This document shows, piece by piece, positions 1 through 10,499 of a stretch of 64,000 nucleotides of DNA. Positions within the stretch are counted from its first letter, which is position 1. Every line of letters starts with the position of its first letter. The translations under genes were made by a program, and so were the position numbers. Source of the DNA: Liopterus haemorrhoidalis (lineage: Eukaryota > Arthropoda > Insecta > Coleoptera > Dytiscidae); NCBI GenBank assembly GCA_963971575.1, contig OZ020624.1, positions 8,800,903 through 8,864,902 of the forward strand. The letters are read 5' to 3'. The notes beneath the pieces were generated by a model that was not told the DNA's origin, did no database searches, and saw nothing but the letters and a program-made list of their open reading frames with translations.

Positions 1-102
1 CGTCTTAGGGCCGCTTTTACAAACCTCGGATACGTAGCGGTATAACTATCTAAAGTATAAGTTTATTCCGATGTTTATTCCAACGTTCGCTTTTACAATG
101 CA

Positions 103-267
103 TTTTTACCGACCGTCAACATATATAAGGAAGGTATTGTGATCATACCGATTTTGACATTTCGAGATTTTGATGGATCTCCACGAATTAAGGTCCCTAC
201 ATAACGTTTTGACTATTTTTAGCATGATGTCTGTCGGTCTGTCTGTCCGTCCGTCTGTCTGTCTGCC

Positions 268-336
<69 letters not shown>

Positions 337-832
337 GACTGTCTGTAGTACATCTGTGGTACATCTGTGTACACGTGCAGAGTAAATTAGGCTGAAAGGA
401 TTTTTATGAAACTGCATATTTAAGCTTTTGACATCAATGACACGAGTTGATCAACTTTTGGTAAAAATTGGTTGACTAGAAATGGGAGTTTACTCGTGTC
501 GATTTTAAGATTTTTGCGAATATTTAGCAACAGAAAAATATTTCGAAAAAATGTATTGAACAAAAGTTGCTATAAATGCAGTAACTAATAACTTTTATTT
601 GAGACGTATTTTGATTAAAAAAATAAATAAAATTTCAACAAATTTATGTAAATTTTTTTAAGATTTTTAGTCTCAATTTTTTCATACTTTTATGTAACGT
701 TTCCATGGTCATGATAAATAATATCTCTGTTAGAAAATATTAGGCCAAGTTATTTCTACTCTGCTGCTAGAATGTATTTTATACAAGTACTTTACGATGG
801 CGGTCGGTCCTGTAGTGGCCACAGCTGATTTT
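103..832 (+). repeat. Interspersed repeat family A, copy 1
   Basis: This is one of four copies in the window; the others are at 13169-13880, 39418-40031 and 51378-51808, all in the opposite orientation. It shares with them a start reading TTTTTACCGACCGTCAACAT, a conserved block around AGCATGATGTCTGTCGGTC, an internal TCTG microsatellite, and an end reading GTGGCCACAGCTGATTTT. There is no coding capacity: open frames across it come only from the tetranucleotide tract. A tetranucleotide tract inside an otherwise conserved short repeat is typical of DINE-1/Helentron-type non-autonomous elements. I see no clear terminal hairpin here, so the class is an inference. Confidence 0.6.
238..341 (+). repeat. 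(TCTG)n microsatellite inside family A
   Basis: About 25 near-perfect TCTG units with a few CCGT interruptions. Copies 2, 3 and 4 of the family have the same tract (CAGA on the plus strand) at much shorter or more degenerate lengths, so it expands and contracts within the element. Confidence 0.95.
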
Positions 833-937
833 TTATTCTCGGATAGTTATCCATGGTTTTATTGTAAATAAAATAAAGTTGGTATTGTTTGACACATAAA
901 CTGACATATTAGAAATGTCATATTTTAAATTGACATT

Positions 938-1715
938 ACTATTAACAATGAATAGATCGAGATGGAGGGCTTATGTGAGTGAGGCCAAAAGTCAACCTGA
1001 TTGATAGTCAGTGATGGGCGCGTAAGTTACATGATGTAAGTTACCTCATTGTTGACGCGTAAACAATGATGTAAAGTAAACACAAAAACTCTTGTAAACA
1101 ATGTAAACATTGTAAACAATGATTTAGACATGCGCACTTGTTTTGAATTACAGAACCTCATTTTCAATACATTTTTATAAATAATAAAATTTTAATGAAA
1201 CGATTTTAAATGAAAAATTATCATTATACAGGTGTTACATACAAATTAGTAAATATGAATATGAAAATAAAAAACTTGTTTCTTTAAAAAATTCAATCTA
1301 TTTTTTTTAATAACAAAATACATTAAATTTCCCCTTTAAGAAAATCAGCCTATATTTTTTAATAACGATGAGATTCATTGCAAATTTTGCATAACGCCCT
1401 ATATTTTCTTTCATTTTCTTTAATTAAAACAAAACCTAGATCTTCAGAACTATTCCTTCGGTTTCTTCCCACCATTTTTTAAATAAATTTAGTGTTTTGA
1501 ACTGAATATACTTGTTCATTAACCCTATATTATTCGTATTAAATAACTAAAACTAACCTCATTATTTGACAGTTTAAAAAGTTTACATTGTTTACATTGT
1601 TGACAAGTTTACCAATTGTTTACATAAGTTTACACGTAAACGTAAACAATTAAAGTTTACGTGTAAACGCCCATCACTGTTGATAGTGCCCAAAGAAGAA
1701 GAAGAAGAAGAAGAA
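938..1715 (+). mobile_element. Non-LTR retrotransposon 3' tail, split by a hAT element
   Basis: The sequence GATCGAGATGGAGGGCTTAT, followed by a segment ending in AGTGCCCAAAG and a run of GAA, recurs uninterrupted at about 55734-55810. It ends in a (GAA)n tail in both places. The recurrence and simple tail suggest the 3' end of a non-LTR retrotransposon. The hAT element at 1009-1679 interrupts it. No coding sequence remains. Confidence 0.5.
1009..1679. mobile_element. Non-autonomous hAT element (671 bp)
   Basis: The left end reads CAGTGATGGGCGCGT and the right end is its imperfect inverse, AAACGCCCATCACTG. Both sides are flanked by the 8-bp direct repeat TTGATAGT (1001-1008 and 1680-1687), which is the hAT-type duplication length. 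The interior has many GTAAACAATG-like words in both orientations near the ends and no transposase reading frame. The uninterrupted related sequence at about 55734-55810 supports the boundaries. Confidence 0.88.
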
Positions 1716-2170
1716 GAATTACTATTAACAACACATTTGAGCATGTTTGTGGAAATATTGGCAGATGTCGAAATATTCGACTCAGATAATTCTTTTTTTG
1801 TGCTATATCTACTGCGTTAGTGTCAGCCTCTCGTGTGCAAATATTCATAAAACCGCCCTCTAATAGAATCGAGCCCAAATACCGCCCATGTGTAAATTTT
1901 CATAAGGTCAACCTCTACTAGTAGAATTCATACTATAATAATTCATATTTCAACCAATAATATATACAGTTGTGGACTGCCAATATTGTAACAAGTTCTT
2001 TCAAGAGGAAAATTTCACTGATTAATAACAGGAGTATTTTTTTTAGTGTATAACAACATTAAGAACCAGTTCGCATTTTGAAAAATATATAAATAAATAA
2101 CAACCGATTCATTCGAACTGGCTCCAGCCCAATACTGCATATATACATATACAAAACTGGCATTATGTGT
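1716..2170. other. Unassigned AT-rich stretch
   Basis: No reading frame, RNA gene or repeat boundary recognised between the GAA-rich tail and the next hAT element. Confidence 0.5.
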
Positions 2171-2178
2171 ACATAGTG

Positions 2179-2818
2179 TAGGGCTGCCATACGTCCCGGT
2201 ACACCGGGACATGTCCCGGTTTTGAGGTTTGTGTCCCAGTGTCCCGGTCCAAGAGTCATTTGTCCCGGTCGATTTAAAATTTATGCATATTAAAAAATTA
2301 TTTTTCGATAATATTGTACATATACATATATACATACTATATATAAATTATATAACAGATTCGAGGTCCGAAATGTTCCGGAGTAATGCCGAGTACCAGT
2401 CAGCTAGTGTCTAATGTTGATATGCGCACGCAGCACATTGGCAACACCGAAATTCGCAAGCACTTTTTGCCAGCGGGCAACACTGACAGTGATACGTGAT
2501 TAAATTGAATCGCCCATTAATTTATATTATATTATTTTAGATTTGATAAAGACGCATCCACAAAAAAAAACATCAAATTTTTCCAATCGAACTGAGTGTT
2601 CCAAAATGATACACCATTGATCCCAACGTTTTGCTCTTGGAATACCTATTATCAATCTCTACTTTAATTATTTTTTTTTGTCTTTAAATTTTTTTATTTT
2701 ATTAAAAAATTGTGCCATTTTGTATAATAAAGGTATTATTGTCGATAAAAGTTTTTTTTAAGTATTTTTTTGGGGGGGGGGGGTCCCGGTCGGTAGTCCG
2801 ACAATTATGGCAGCCCTA
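2179..2818. mobile_element. Non-autonomous hAT element (640 bp)
   Basis: The ends are TAGGGCTGCCATA and its inverse TATGGCAGCCCTA, flanked by a perfect 8-bp duplication ACATAGTG (2171-2178 and 2819-2826). Subterminal sequence is rich in GTCCCGG on both sides, a likely transposase-binding repeat, and there is a G12 run near 2772-2783. It has no coding capacity. Confidence 0.9.
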
Positions 2819-2826
2819 ACATAGTG

Positions 2827-3955
2827 TGGAAGGGATGATAGTGGCCAGTTAGATTCGAAGCGCTCGAAGTACTAGAAGCTAGTACTACTAGCCATAATAC
2901 GATTAAAAATATTCACTTGAACTCACTAAAACAGTGTTCACTTCAAATGTATGTGTAATAATGATCCAAGCCCTAGTTGTTTATTTTTATGTAAACAAAA
3001 CGTAACGGATCTTAGTCTACATTTATTTGTATTTCAAGATTTATCATATCTCTGTTTACATTTGGGTTATCTGGTTAGACGTACGTCTTTTAGAATGTGT
3101 GGATGATATTTTTAAAAAAAATTGTCAAATGTATATAAGTTTCAATGTACATAAATTTAGCTATTAGATTTTTAATGCATGGGTGCTCCATACATTTGTC
3201 CAAGGCTGTATATACATTGCGTTTTTATGAAAAATTAAATATTGTCTTTTTTGGAGCGCAAATCCGAAACTAAAGCAAAAGTCGCCATTGTTTGCCAATA
3301 ATTTACATATCGTAATCATTTTCATTGACTACTTAATGACAAAAAATAATAATTCAATAAATATTAAAATCTTCTACCAATTTTTCACTGCCTCATACAT
3401 ATGTAATGTAATTAATTTCTTAACTAAATAATTTCAATTTGTTGATGCTAAGAGACATAGGATATTGCCCGCAGAATAGTTTAATCTTCAGCCTGTGATT
3501 ACATAGGGGGTTAATCACTAAAATCAGATCACAGACATAAGGGATGAAGGGCCAAAACAACAATTGACAAAATACATAACAATAAGGGTATACTTATTCA
3601 TTTTACAGCATGCAACGACAGTCATCATTGAAACTGTTTTTAAAAAATATGTTATCTATATTAATAAAATTGGCGGCAATTTCTATTTTTTATATTTTTG
3701 ACCTCATATTTGGTTTCTACACGTGTCAGATGATTATAAGACGTTATCCGCAAAAAAATCAATTCTGTCTGTCTGTCCGAGAATCATGTAAAAACGACTA
3801 GACATATTTTAACTAAATTGGACATAATGATAGTAGAACCATACTTTAATATTAATTCAAGAAAAGTTGAAGCACGGGCTCATAAAGTAGGAGACTTAAC
3901 ATCACTAATGTAAAAATCCAATATCTATGTAAAGACGGCCTACTTACTATTAATT
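2827..3955. other. Unassigned AT-rich stretch
   Basis: No convincing gene. Short open frames have no recognisable domain or codon structure. A small TCTG trace at about 3765 resembles the microsatellite repeats elsewhere but the flanks do not match family A or B. Confidence 0.5.
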
Positions 3956-3958
3956 ATT

Positions 3959-5059
3959 CAGCCGTATGAATAAAGTTGAAGTAAATGCTCATAAGTAGAA
4001 GGTAGAAGTAAAAGCATTTGCTTCGAGTAAAAGGTCGGAGTAAAAGCATTTGCTTCTTTTTATATGAATAATGATTACCTTTTGCTTACAAGTCAATGCT
4101 TCTACCGGTGAGTAAAAGGTCAAGAGGATGTGTTTATGTTGAAACCTGAAAATCAGTATTTATCAAAATCGTACTACTTCTTTCTGATTGCTGTCAACTT
4201 GAAATTAGTCTATAGACACTATCAAAACTGTACTAGTGCTGTGCTGAGTTCCATGTTTGACATATCAGTTTATTTTTATTGGTGTAAAGTCATGTACAGA
4301 TTCAGGACACTTTACACCTACACTTGTGAACATTTCACTGGCATCACAAATTGCCTATACATTTAGCATAGGTTTTCTTTTACGATTGACATATTCATCT
4401 TCATGGATCTTCGGTTTTTCTATTCCTATATGTGTACAGTCAATGATACCAACTGCGGTTGGAAAACGGTATTTTCTTTGCCACATTTTTTTCGTCTCCA
4501 CCAATAAATTTTGGGAAGTAAGAAATTTAATCCAGTTGCCAGCTTGTGCAACTATTTGATCAACAATACTGCTGACTGTCAGTGATACTGTAGATTGCTT
4601 CACCCCAAGTTCCTCACCCATACTTCTTTGAAATCCAAGATCAGCTTGATATCAAAAAGTTACCTAAAAATTATTAGCTAAACACTCCATGTTCTCCTGT
4701 TCAAAACGAAACTAACTTTTATGTCAGTACGACGTGATGAAGAACGATGCTTATAATATTTCATATTTCTTAAATGCACAATATCCGCCATGGCAATTAG
4801 TTCGCAACAACAGTTTTTCACAAGTGAGTATATGAATATATAGATGCATGTTTTTCGAAGCATTTGCTTATAATTTAAAGTAAAAGGTCTGTTTTATTCA
4901 TAACCATTTACTTCTGTCTTGAGCAAAAGATCAATAAAAAAGCATTTGCTTCTGACTCATAAGTAGAAGGTTTTGCTTGCATTTTTATTCATATTGTTGG
5001 GAGGATTTGCTTCATAATTTGCAAGTAAAAGGATATGCTTATTTTTATTCATACGGCCC
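3959..5059. mobile_element. PIF/Harbinger-like element (1.1 kb)
   Basis: The ends carry GCCGTATGAATAAA and its inverse, and the flanks share ATT (3956-3958 and 5060-5062), a 3-bp duplication as in PIF/Harbinger although not the usual TWA. Subterminal AAAGCATTTGCTT and CTCATAAGTAGAAGG words occur at both ends. A minus-strand HARBI1-like transposase fragment lies inside, which supports the class. Confidence 0.75.
4355..4660 (-). pseudogene. HARBI1-like transposase fragment
   Basis: The open frame of 88 codons (4355-4621) has an HTH-like part beginning MGEELGVKQSTVS and a segment containing VGIIDCTHIGIEKP. The latter matches the catalytic core of HARBI1/DDE_Tnp_4 nucleases, where the Asp of the G-x-IDCTHI motif is the first metal ligand. 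Full HARBI1 proteins are about 350 residues, so only the N-terminal and early catalytic part survives; the downstream catalytic residues are absent. It lies inside a Harbinger-type TIR element, so it is a decayed transposase and not a domesticated HARBI1 gene. Confidence 0.7.
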
Positions 5060-5079
5060 ATTGCTTCGTATGGCATAAT

Positions 5080-5740
5080 GGGCCGTATGAATAAAAATAA
5101 GCATAAACTTTTACTTGCAAATTATGAAGCAAATCCTCGAAACAATATGAATAAAAATGCAAGCGAAACCTTCTACTTATGAGTAAGAAGCAAATGCTTT
5201 TTTTGTTGATCTTTTGCTCACGACATAAGTAAATGGTTATGAATAAAGCACACCTTTTTTTATGAAAAAATAATAATTAAAATAATAATTTAGGGTTTGT
5301 GCCATACATGAAACATTATGATTCTACATTATGTTACAAAAGAAAATGATTCCGTATTATTTGCTCGTCAATTGCTAAGTGTTCTTCATTAGGGATTAAA
5401 AGCACTCGCCCTCGAATTTTTAAAAGAAAAGGTGGTATCTTCTAGTTGTCCTTTCTCAATAAATTCAGAGTTATCGTTGCGAGTGCAAAATCCGCTTGAT
5501 ATCCTCAAATCTATTGCAGCCCATTACTTGAGATACTGCAGGATCCATTGCTGTGTATGTGGAATATATGAACATTCATGAAGTAACGATCTTATTCAGT
5601 TTTAAAAGTAAAATAAAAAATAAAAATCGGAATGCGCCATATAGGCCCACTATGCGGTAAAGGGTTAAATTAAAAGCAAATGCTTCGAAAAACATGCTTC
5701 TATATTTTCGTATACTCACTTGTGAAAAAGTATTGTAATG
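5080..5740. mobile_element. Inverted partial copy of the Harbinger-like element
   Basis: 5080-5252 is an inverted match to 4888-5059, starting GGGCCGTATGAATAAAA, only about 20 bp from the end of the first element. A second match (about 5664-5735) is the inverse of about 4800-4861. The material between these blocks is not shared and may be a further insertion. Together with the first element this makes a large imperfect palindrome centred near 5070. Confidence 0.7.
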
Positions 5741-5852
5741 TGAATAAGTACCTGGAATTTTACTTATAGTTGGGTTAGTGACACCTTGCATCGCTACAAA
5801 CATACGGTTTTCCCATTTCGTCAACTTAATACGATTATATCCCGTTTTTTGT

Positions 5853-5912
5853 ATTTTTTTTTTTTAATTGAGTTTTTTTTTTAATTGAGTTTTTTCATCT
5901 TGAATTGAGTTT
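5853..5912. repeat. Short tandem repeat TTAATTGAGTTTTTT
   Basis: About four copies of a ~16-bp unit (TTTTTTTTAATTGAG) with variable T-run length. Confidence 0.8.
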
Positions 5913-5924
5913 TCATATTTAACC

Positions 5925-6171
5925 GCAGGGAGGAAACCGCCATCACACGCCTCCGTATAGGTCACTGTTGGTGAACCCATGGATACCTCCTTCGAGGTGA
6001 AGAGTCCTCTATCTGTGAGACGTGTAACACAGATTTGTCTGTGTTACACTTTGTAACTGAATGTGTACAGTTCGAGGATGTCAGGGAGTGGTTAGGCCTG
6101 TGCTATGAGCTGTCAGTTGCTTTAGGTGACGACAGAGTACTTATGGACAGGCTGATACTCTTCCTGAGAGA
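5925..6171 (+). pseudogene. Non-LTR retrotransposon ORF2 C-terminal fragment
   Basis: The plus strand encodes a segment with TRLRIGH, then THGYLLRGE, then a CETC-x-H-x-C zinc-knuckle-like block. This is the sequence that follows RNase H in jockey/I/R1-type ORF2 proteins. One in-frame TGA falls between the RIGH and THGYLL motifs. The fragment is truncated upstream and runs directly into the family B repeat at 6172, so it is a dead remnant. Confidence 0.7.
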
Positions 6172-7032
6172 AAACATATCCCTCTAAAAATATAAACAAA
6201 TATGTGCTCATCGAAAAAAAAAATATTTTTTTAAAATTCTGAGTAGGGTATCAAATGAAAGCCCTTAGTACGTGGATTAACGATCAAAATTTTATTTTTT
6301 CAAAATAAATTATTTTGACGAGATTTTTGCCAAAATTGTGCAAAAACATTTTTGTCCCACACCCTGTAGCCCAGATGGTTTAAACTAAAAATCTGAAAAA
6401 ATTCGAAGTAATGTACATTGGTGTGAACCGGAATAGTACAACAGGAATTTTTGATCAGATTATGTTTTCGGAAAATAATGCATTTTTTGTGTTTTTAACC
6501 AAAATATGTTAAATATTTAATTCGCTATGTAACCCAGTAGATAAACCAGTGCTCATAGCGATGTACGTTTAGTCATTAGTTTTCTAATTTGCTAAACAGG
6601 TAACTTGCAAACTAGAGTTCGAATCCTGTCAGTTTTCTTTTGTTTAAATTATTTTGTCAAAATTCTAGTTATATTTTGGTAAATGTTGCATTTAATTTTT
6701 AAAACCGTAATTTTAATAACCAGTGGGAAGTGTTGAAATTATAATTTAATGCTATGTTTGATGTATACGAAATCAGAGGGCGGGGCTAATGATTTAAGCA
6801 ACCAATAGAAGCCATAGGCGCAATTTCCAAAATCATAATGAACCTTGCTATGTAAAAAAAATACTGCACATATTTAGAAACTTAAATAATGGTATTAGGC
6901 ATTCGAATTAAAATTCATAAAAAAATATTTTGACATAAAATTTGTTTTGACATCCCAAATAATCATCATTCTGTTACTAAATACCTGCAAAACCCTGAAA
7001 TGTGTGAAAATTCACACTTCCCATCAATTTTT
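6172..7032 (+). mobile_element. Helentron/DINE-1-like repeat family B, copy 1 (5'-truncated)
   Basis: The copy begins inside the element at ACATATCCCTCTAAAAATAT and runs to the family 3' end (ATACCTGCAAAACCCTG, then the hairpin GTGTGAAAATTCACAC, then CTTCCCATC). It is about 85-95% similar by eye to copies at 16978, 26269 (inverted), 44802 and 47378. It lacks the 5' end and the TCTG tract. The internal tRNA-like module is at about 6528-6640. Confidence 0.8.
6528..6640 (+). other. tRNA-like module of family B, copy 1
   Basis: Between two conserved family B blocks lies a segment with a box B-like motif, GAGTTCGAATCC (6614-6625), and a weak box A-like stretch, TGCTCATAGCGATG. It shares TAACTTGCAAACTAG just upstream of box B with copy 4 but is otherwise different. 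It does not fold into a convincing cloverleaf by eye, so it is tRNA-like, not a tRNA gene. Confidence 0.5.
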
Positions 7033-7187
7033 TTGTTTTTGTCCACGTAGATCAACTGAGGAAGATAATAAAGTTATCGAAACCGGTATTGGATATTCAA
7101 TAATTTGATGTTTTTTCTTATGACCTAAAATCCCGGTAAAATACACCAACTCCAGTGAGAAGATATATATTCGAGGTAAGTATACAT

Positions 7188-8146
7188 CAAGGGTGTCAAA
7201 CTCATTTCAGCCTCGGGCCATTTTTCTAACAAGTAAAATTTACGCGGGCCGCACGTTATGTACAGGCTATTCCAAACGTTTAGGCGGAACTAAATGGGAA
7301 TTTCGTTCTTTAAGGTTGTCACGAGAAGGAACCTTGCTTGGATAATTTCAAGTTAAACGTTGGTATGTGAAAATTAAAAATTCCAACAGTGAAACCATAG
7401 AGACGATGACATTTATTAAAAATTTGAATACATTTTCACATATTTTGAAGACAAAAAAATAATAATAATAATAAATGGGAAATTTTTATTAAGAATGACA
7501 AAAAATTAAAATTATTGAAACGGATATTTTATAATAACAATTAATTTAATCTAGAATTTGCAATGTGAGTATGATTTACAAAGCTTAAACAAAATGACCA
7601 AAAGTCCAAATTAATAGATTAAAATTACTAGATTTCAAAATCTAGTTCCATCTCAACGTTTAGAATAGCCTATATTTATATTGTTACTTATTCTGTTTTT
7701 TTATTTTCCTCCATTTTTCTGAATATTTATTTGAAGGAAGTAAGGAAATAACATTTAAATAATAACAATTAAATTTTGCCAAACTATTTGCTTTATCGAA
7801 CAACAAAACAAAAACGGGTCGAAATCAGCGTAGTGGTACTGTACACAGCAGTTGCACCTATAGAAAAGTGGTATTTGAAAGTTCTGCTTACGAGAGTATT
7901 ATTTGGAATCACGGGGAAACACTGATCTACCGACTATCGCACGGCTAACTGCAACAGTTATTGCCTGACTATTGGTTTTCCGCCCTTGCCGAAGTCTTGA
8001 CGCCGCAGCCCGGACAGCTTCTGTCACGAGGTATTTTCGTTCAAATAAATGTTTATACTATACATAGTATAAAAAATTATCATAGTATAAGAAGTCGTTA
8101 CGGGCCACTTAAATGCAAGTATTGGGCCGCCAGTTTGACACTCTTG
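7188..8146. mobile_element. hAT element (959 bp), non-autonomous
   Basis: The ends are CAAGGGTGTCAAACT and the inverse AGTTTGACACTCTTG, with a perfect 8-bp duplication GTATACAT (7180-7187 and 8147-8154). Subterminal GGGCC motifs are typical of Charlie-like hAT ends. No transposase is present. A TA-flanked TIR element is nested inside at 7263-7672. Confidence 0.9.
7263..7672. mobile_element. TA-flanked TIR element nested in the hAT element
   Basis: The ends read CAGGCTATTCCAAACGTTTA and the inverse of TAGGCTATTCTAAACGTTGA, flanked by TA. Related sequence with the AGGCGGAACTA motif occurs at 45904-46085, in an inverted partial copy at about 46235-46370, and as traces near 38855. A TA target site with a non-coding interior suggests a Tc1/mariner-derived MITE. 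Confidence 0.7.
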
Positions 8147-8154
8147 GTATACAT

Positions 8155-8800
8155 TGTATTATATATGTATATATAATATATCTTTCCTATTTTATTTGAT
8201 TAAAAAGATTTAATTTAATTTTTTAATTTATAAATAAAGAAATAATTGTTTTTTTTCCCTTTTATTATAATAAAATCATTAAATTTCCCGGTTCCTGGGA
8301 AATCCCGGAATTTTATAAACTTTCAATGACGTCTCCCGGGTTTGAACATCACTGGTGTAGGGAATAGACTCATTACTTGAGGCAAGCCGCAGTAATTAAC
8401 TACGATAAACAAATATGAAATATGGTCACACGAATTTCAAGTACCCACATTAATAAACAGGCTAGCCAAAACTTGTTATTGTTATTTGTTAAAAAGCATT
8501 AGTTCGTAACGAACTTTTGTGCACCCCCGCATGCTTAACAAACACGCACACTACTGCGCGCCATGTTTGTGTGCAATAGTGTTATTCGGACCCGCATACT
8601 TGATATTTCCCACGGAATGTTGTGTTGTCCCAGGTCATGTGCAGTCAAAACAGATTTTATTAATGGATCTAGTGTGATCAGAATGAGGGAACCCCAATGA
8701 CTCGCTGATTTTTAGCGCAATGATGCTGAATTTACTATTATTCATTATAAGAAATGCTTTTTATTATAAGTAAAATTATTTTGTCAATAGTCAGTTTAAT
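8155..8800. other. Unassigned stretch with a hAT-like end
   Basis: GGGTTTGAACATCACTG at about 8338-8354 resembles a right hAT terminus, but I find no matching left end or duplication. The rest has no recognisable gene. Confidence 0.4.
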
Positions 8801-9401
8801 ATTTTTTTAAAATTTATTGTGTGGTATCAATAAAAAAGCTCTTAAGACAAAGATTATGGAACAAAAAATAGTTTTTAATACGATTTTTTACAAAAATGTA
8901 CTAAAAAATCACTCTCCCGCACCCTTTAACCCAAAGGGGTTTAAATATAAATCTGAAAAAATTCTAAGTAATGTACATTGATCTAAGCCGGAAACGTACG
9001 AGAGGAATTTTTGATCTGATTTCGTTATTGGAAAATATTGCAGTTTATGTGTTTCTGACAAAATTAATTATTTTCTTAATTAGTAACTAAATTATGGCTA
9101 ATAATGTTATGGATTTTTTATATTTACGGATAAGGTAGTGCGTCTTTTTTTTTAATTAAAAATATAATTGGCAGATTATTTAAATTTTGTCTAAAAACCA
9201 GGGGTCATCGCTAGACTTGCCACCCCATAAAAAAAAAATAATAATAATAATAAAAAATATATATATTTAGGTAAATCTTCAAAAATACATTAAATTATGT
9301 TTTATACAAATTTTTGTTCAAGGCTTCTCCCAATTAATAGGAGATTTTTTTAGCACCAGAACGAACTCTCGAAGTTGAACTGTTTTTGAGTTATCGTATA
9401 T

Positions 9402-9833
9402 CAGGGTTGCTAGATTATTATTTTACCAAATCGGGATTTTTACCAAATAAATATAAAAAATCGGGATTAAGGCGCAAAAAGCGGGACAACCTAATAAAAT
9501 GTACAGGTACAGTTCAAAATATTTAAAAATGTTTATAAAAAGACTCTCTCCCAAAATAGTAGTAACGAGCAAAAAAAAAAGAGTCTCAGTCCCAAAATAG
9601 AAGTAATGAGCAAAAAAAAGGTCTTCACTCCCAAAATAGAACTGATGAGCAAAAAAAAGGTCTTCACTCCCAAAATAGAACTGATGAGCAAAAAAAAAAG
9701 GTCCTCACTCCCAAGTGATGAGCAAAACAAACAAATTTGATTAATTCGTGATTTTAGCTGTCCCGCGCGGGATAGATTATTTTTGTTCAAAAAGCGGGAC
9801 GTCCCGCGAAATTCGGGACGTCTGGCAACCGTG
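9402..9833. mobile_element. Non-autonomous hAT element (432 bp)
   Basis: The ends are CAGGGTTGCTAGA and the inverse of CACGGTTGCCAGA. The flanking 8-mers TCGTATAT (9394-9401) and TCGTGTAT (9834-9841) differ at one base. The interior holds a minisatellite based on ATGAGCAAAAAAAAGGTCTT and GC-rich CGGGAC motifs near both ends. Confidence 0.8.
9540..9725. repeat. Minisatellite, ~42-bp unit with GATGAGCAAAAAAAGG
   Basis: About five copies of a unit reading roughly CACTCCCAAAATAGAA, then a GATGAGC block, then an A-run and GGTCTT. The same unit appears at 22290-22640, 31058-31195, 36505-36620 and 54405-54500. Confidence 0.85.
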
Positions 9834-10348
9834 TCGTGTATACACACACACACACAGACACACACACATACGGACGGCACTTCGAAAATAGGTTTTTTCA
9901 ATTCCCTGGACCATGAAACGTGGTCATCAGTCAAAATCTCAACATCGAAAATTTTCGCGATTACAATACTTGCCCCTTATATATTAAGGTAGGGCAAGAA
10001 AAAATAAATAAAAGTTCTTAGTACTCAAATTATGAATTAAAGTGATTATCAGAAACTGCTGATTTTGCTTTTTAGGCTTATTAAATACCTACAAAATCCT
10101 GAAATGTGTGAAAATTCACAATTCACATACATTTTTTATATTTAATTTAACTGACGATGATTGCATAACAGTTGAAATGTACTTTTAACTGAATAAATGT
10201 TAAGTGAAGAAAAGGTGCTGTTTATTTTTACTAATATTATGGCAGTAATATTTGCTACATATTTGGAATATAAATACTCCAGGATTATCTGCATTGTATT
10301 AATTATTATTCTGAATTAAAATATTTGGTTAAAATAAATTATTTTCAA

Positions 10349-10397
10349 AAAATGTGGAACGCTTCACGATTTTGCGTGTCATCCTTGCGCAGGGGCC

Positions 10398-10437
<40 letters not shown>

Positions 10438-10454
10438 ACCGCCGAAGCGAGTAC
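10349..10454 (-). ncRNA. U6: U6 spliceosomal snRNA
   Basis: The minus strand gives a near-complete U6 RNA of about 106 nt. It has the 5' stem-loop (GTACTCGCTTCGGCGGTAC), the ATACTAAAATTGGAACGATA region, the invariant ACAGAGA box that contacts the 5' splice site, the AGC triad region (GATTAGCATGG), the internal stem-loop and the 3' end GCGTTCCACA followed by T6, a polymerase III terminator. The 5' stem differs from the common GTGCTCGC or GTTCTTGC versions but its two arms stay complementary, which argues for a functional RNA. A TATA box at the right distance upstream supports an active gene over a processed pseudogene. Confidence 0.93.
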
Positions 10455-10477
10455 GCTAAACACAACCTGCCCGTACC

Positions 10478-10485
10478 TATATATA
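10478..10485 (-). promoter_or_regulatory. TATA box of the U6 gene
   Basis: TATATATA lies 24-31 nt upstream of the U6 start on the minus strand, the position expected for a type 3 polymerase III promoter. A proximal sequence element would be expected around 10500-10525 (the CACATGACATTG region is a candidate) but I cannot assign it to a known consensus. Confidence 0.7.
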
Positions 10486-10499
10486 CTGATCACCCTTAA

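Larger units (their letters stand above)
8800..10150. mobile_element. Divergent Helentron-like repeat material interrupted by a hAT element
   Basis: 8818-9065 follows the order of family B (a CACCCTTTAACCC block, AATCTGAAAAAATTC, AATGTACATTG, GAATTTTTGATC) at lower similarity. 9842-10010 carries a CA/CAGA tract followed by a block resembling the start of family A in inverse orientation. 10080-10125 is a family B-type 3' end (ATACCTACAAAATCCTG with GTGTGAAAATTCACA). It is probably a mosaic of related Helentron-like families; the internal boundaries are unclear. Confidence 0.45.

Noticed and set aside
170..417. Open frames on both strands over the TCTG tract (also at 13580-13810, 27207-27458 and 47392-47589)
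   Set aside because: They consist of repeated SVCL or DRQT residues produced by the tetranucleotide repeat, with no conserved protein outside it.
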